This document shows, piece after piece, positions 5,642-5,710 of a stretch of 5,710 bases of DNA; positions within the stretch are counted from its first letter, which is position 1, and each line of letters starts with the position of its first letter. The DNA comes from Saprospiraceae bacterium (GTDB lineage: Bacteria > Bacteroidota > Bacteroidia > Chitinophagales > Saprospiraceae): positions 1-5,710 of the forward strand of contig JABDJE010000295.1 of the NCBI GenBank assembly GCA_013002625.1, written 5' to 3'. Both the position numbers and the translations under genes were made by a program. The notes under the pieces are model-generated. The model saw only the letters and a program-made list of their open reading frames with translations, was not told the origin of the DNA and did not search any database.

Positions 5642-5710
5642 TTATTCAATCATCATCATATGTTGAGTTGCTGTATGCGTTTTAGTCTCTAACTTGTAAT
5701 AGATCATACC
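5642..5710 (-). CDS. C-terminal end of a T9SS-sorted paralog, partial at the right edge
   Basis: Only the last 22 codons and the TAA stop are present. The translation GMIYYKLETKTHTATQHMMM, followed by IE, aligns with the last 22 residues of the giant protein (GMIYYTLES...MIVID) with 13 identities and no gap. These residues are the final strands of the T9SS type A sorting domain, so the product is almost certainly a type IX secreted protein. Whether the rest is also a giant Cys-rich protein cannot be seen. The gene is on the same strand as, and upstream of, the giant gene, separated by 243 bp that include its own terminator. The pair therefore looks like a tandem duplication with separate transcripts. 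Confidence 0.85.
   Translation of the reverse strand, partial: GMIYYKLETKTHTATQHMMMIE

Overview
The window looks like an AT-rich chromosomal segment of a Bacteroidota bacterium. The evidence is a complete C-terminal type IX secretion (T9SS) sorting domain, a second partial one, start sites without Shine-Dalgarno sequences, and a TAnnTTTG-type promoter element. The style of the giant secreted protein (Cys-rich 'DWC' / 'LEDK-PP' modules, then dockerin, then cohesin-like domain, then T9SS tail) recalls Saprospiria-type marine bacteria. That finer placement is a guess.

Layout. Positions 1-191 (minus) hold the N-terminal part of scpA, the kleisin subunit of the SMC condensin complex, running off the left edge. 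It diverges from an RsmI-like SAM-dependent methyltransferase gene at about 267-965 (plus). A short shared intergenic region (192-266) lies between them and contains a probable scpA promoter. The methyltransferase has no canonical start codon in front of its conserved first beta strand. A hairpin terminator at 967-1000 separates it from the convergent giant gene.

Positions 1016-5398 (minus) encode one intact 1460-residue secreted protein. It has a signal peptide, a Cys-rich ectodomain that I read as two copies of a roughly 470-residue superunit, then a Cys-free C-terminal part. That part contains a carboxypeptidase-regulatory-like fold, a dockerin-like EF-hand pair, a cohesin-like domain and a T9SS type A tail. 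It is probably exported and anchored or released at the cell surface as an adhesin or matrix protein. No catalytic domain is visible.

Positions 5399-5641 are non-coding. They hold the leader of the giant gene, including a long imperfect inverted repeat, and the strong terminator of the next gene. Positions 5642-5710 (minus) are the last 22 codons of a second T9SS-tailed protein that is a paralog of the giant one, so the two form a tandem same-strand pair. The similarity continues past the stop codons into the 3' untranslated regions.

The two left-hand genes are housekeeping. The right-hand 80% is a surface-protein locus. I see no mobile element, CRISPR array, tRNA or rRNA. The most notable points are the missing start codon of the methyltransferase, the two-fold internal repeat with an acidic-aromatic insert in one copy, the conserved 3' UTR element of the paralogs, and its complementarity to the giant gene's leader.
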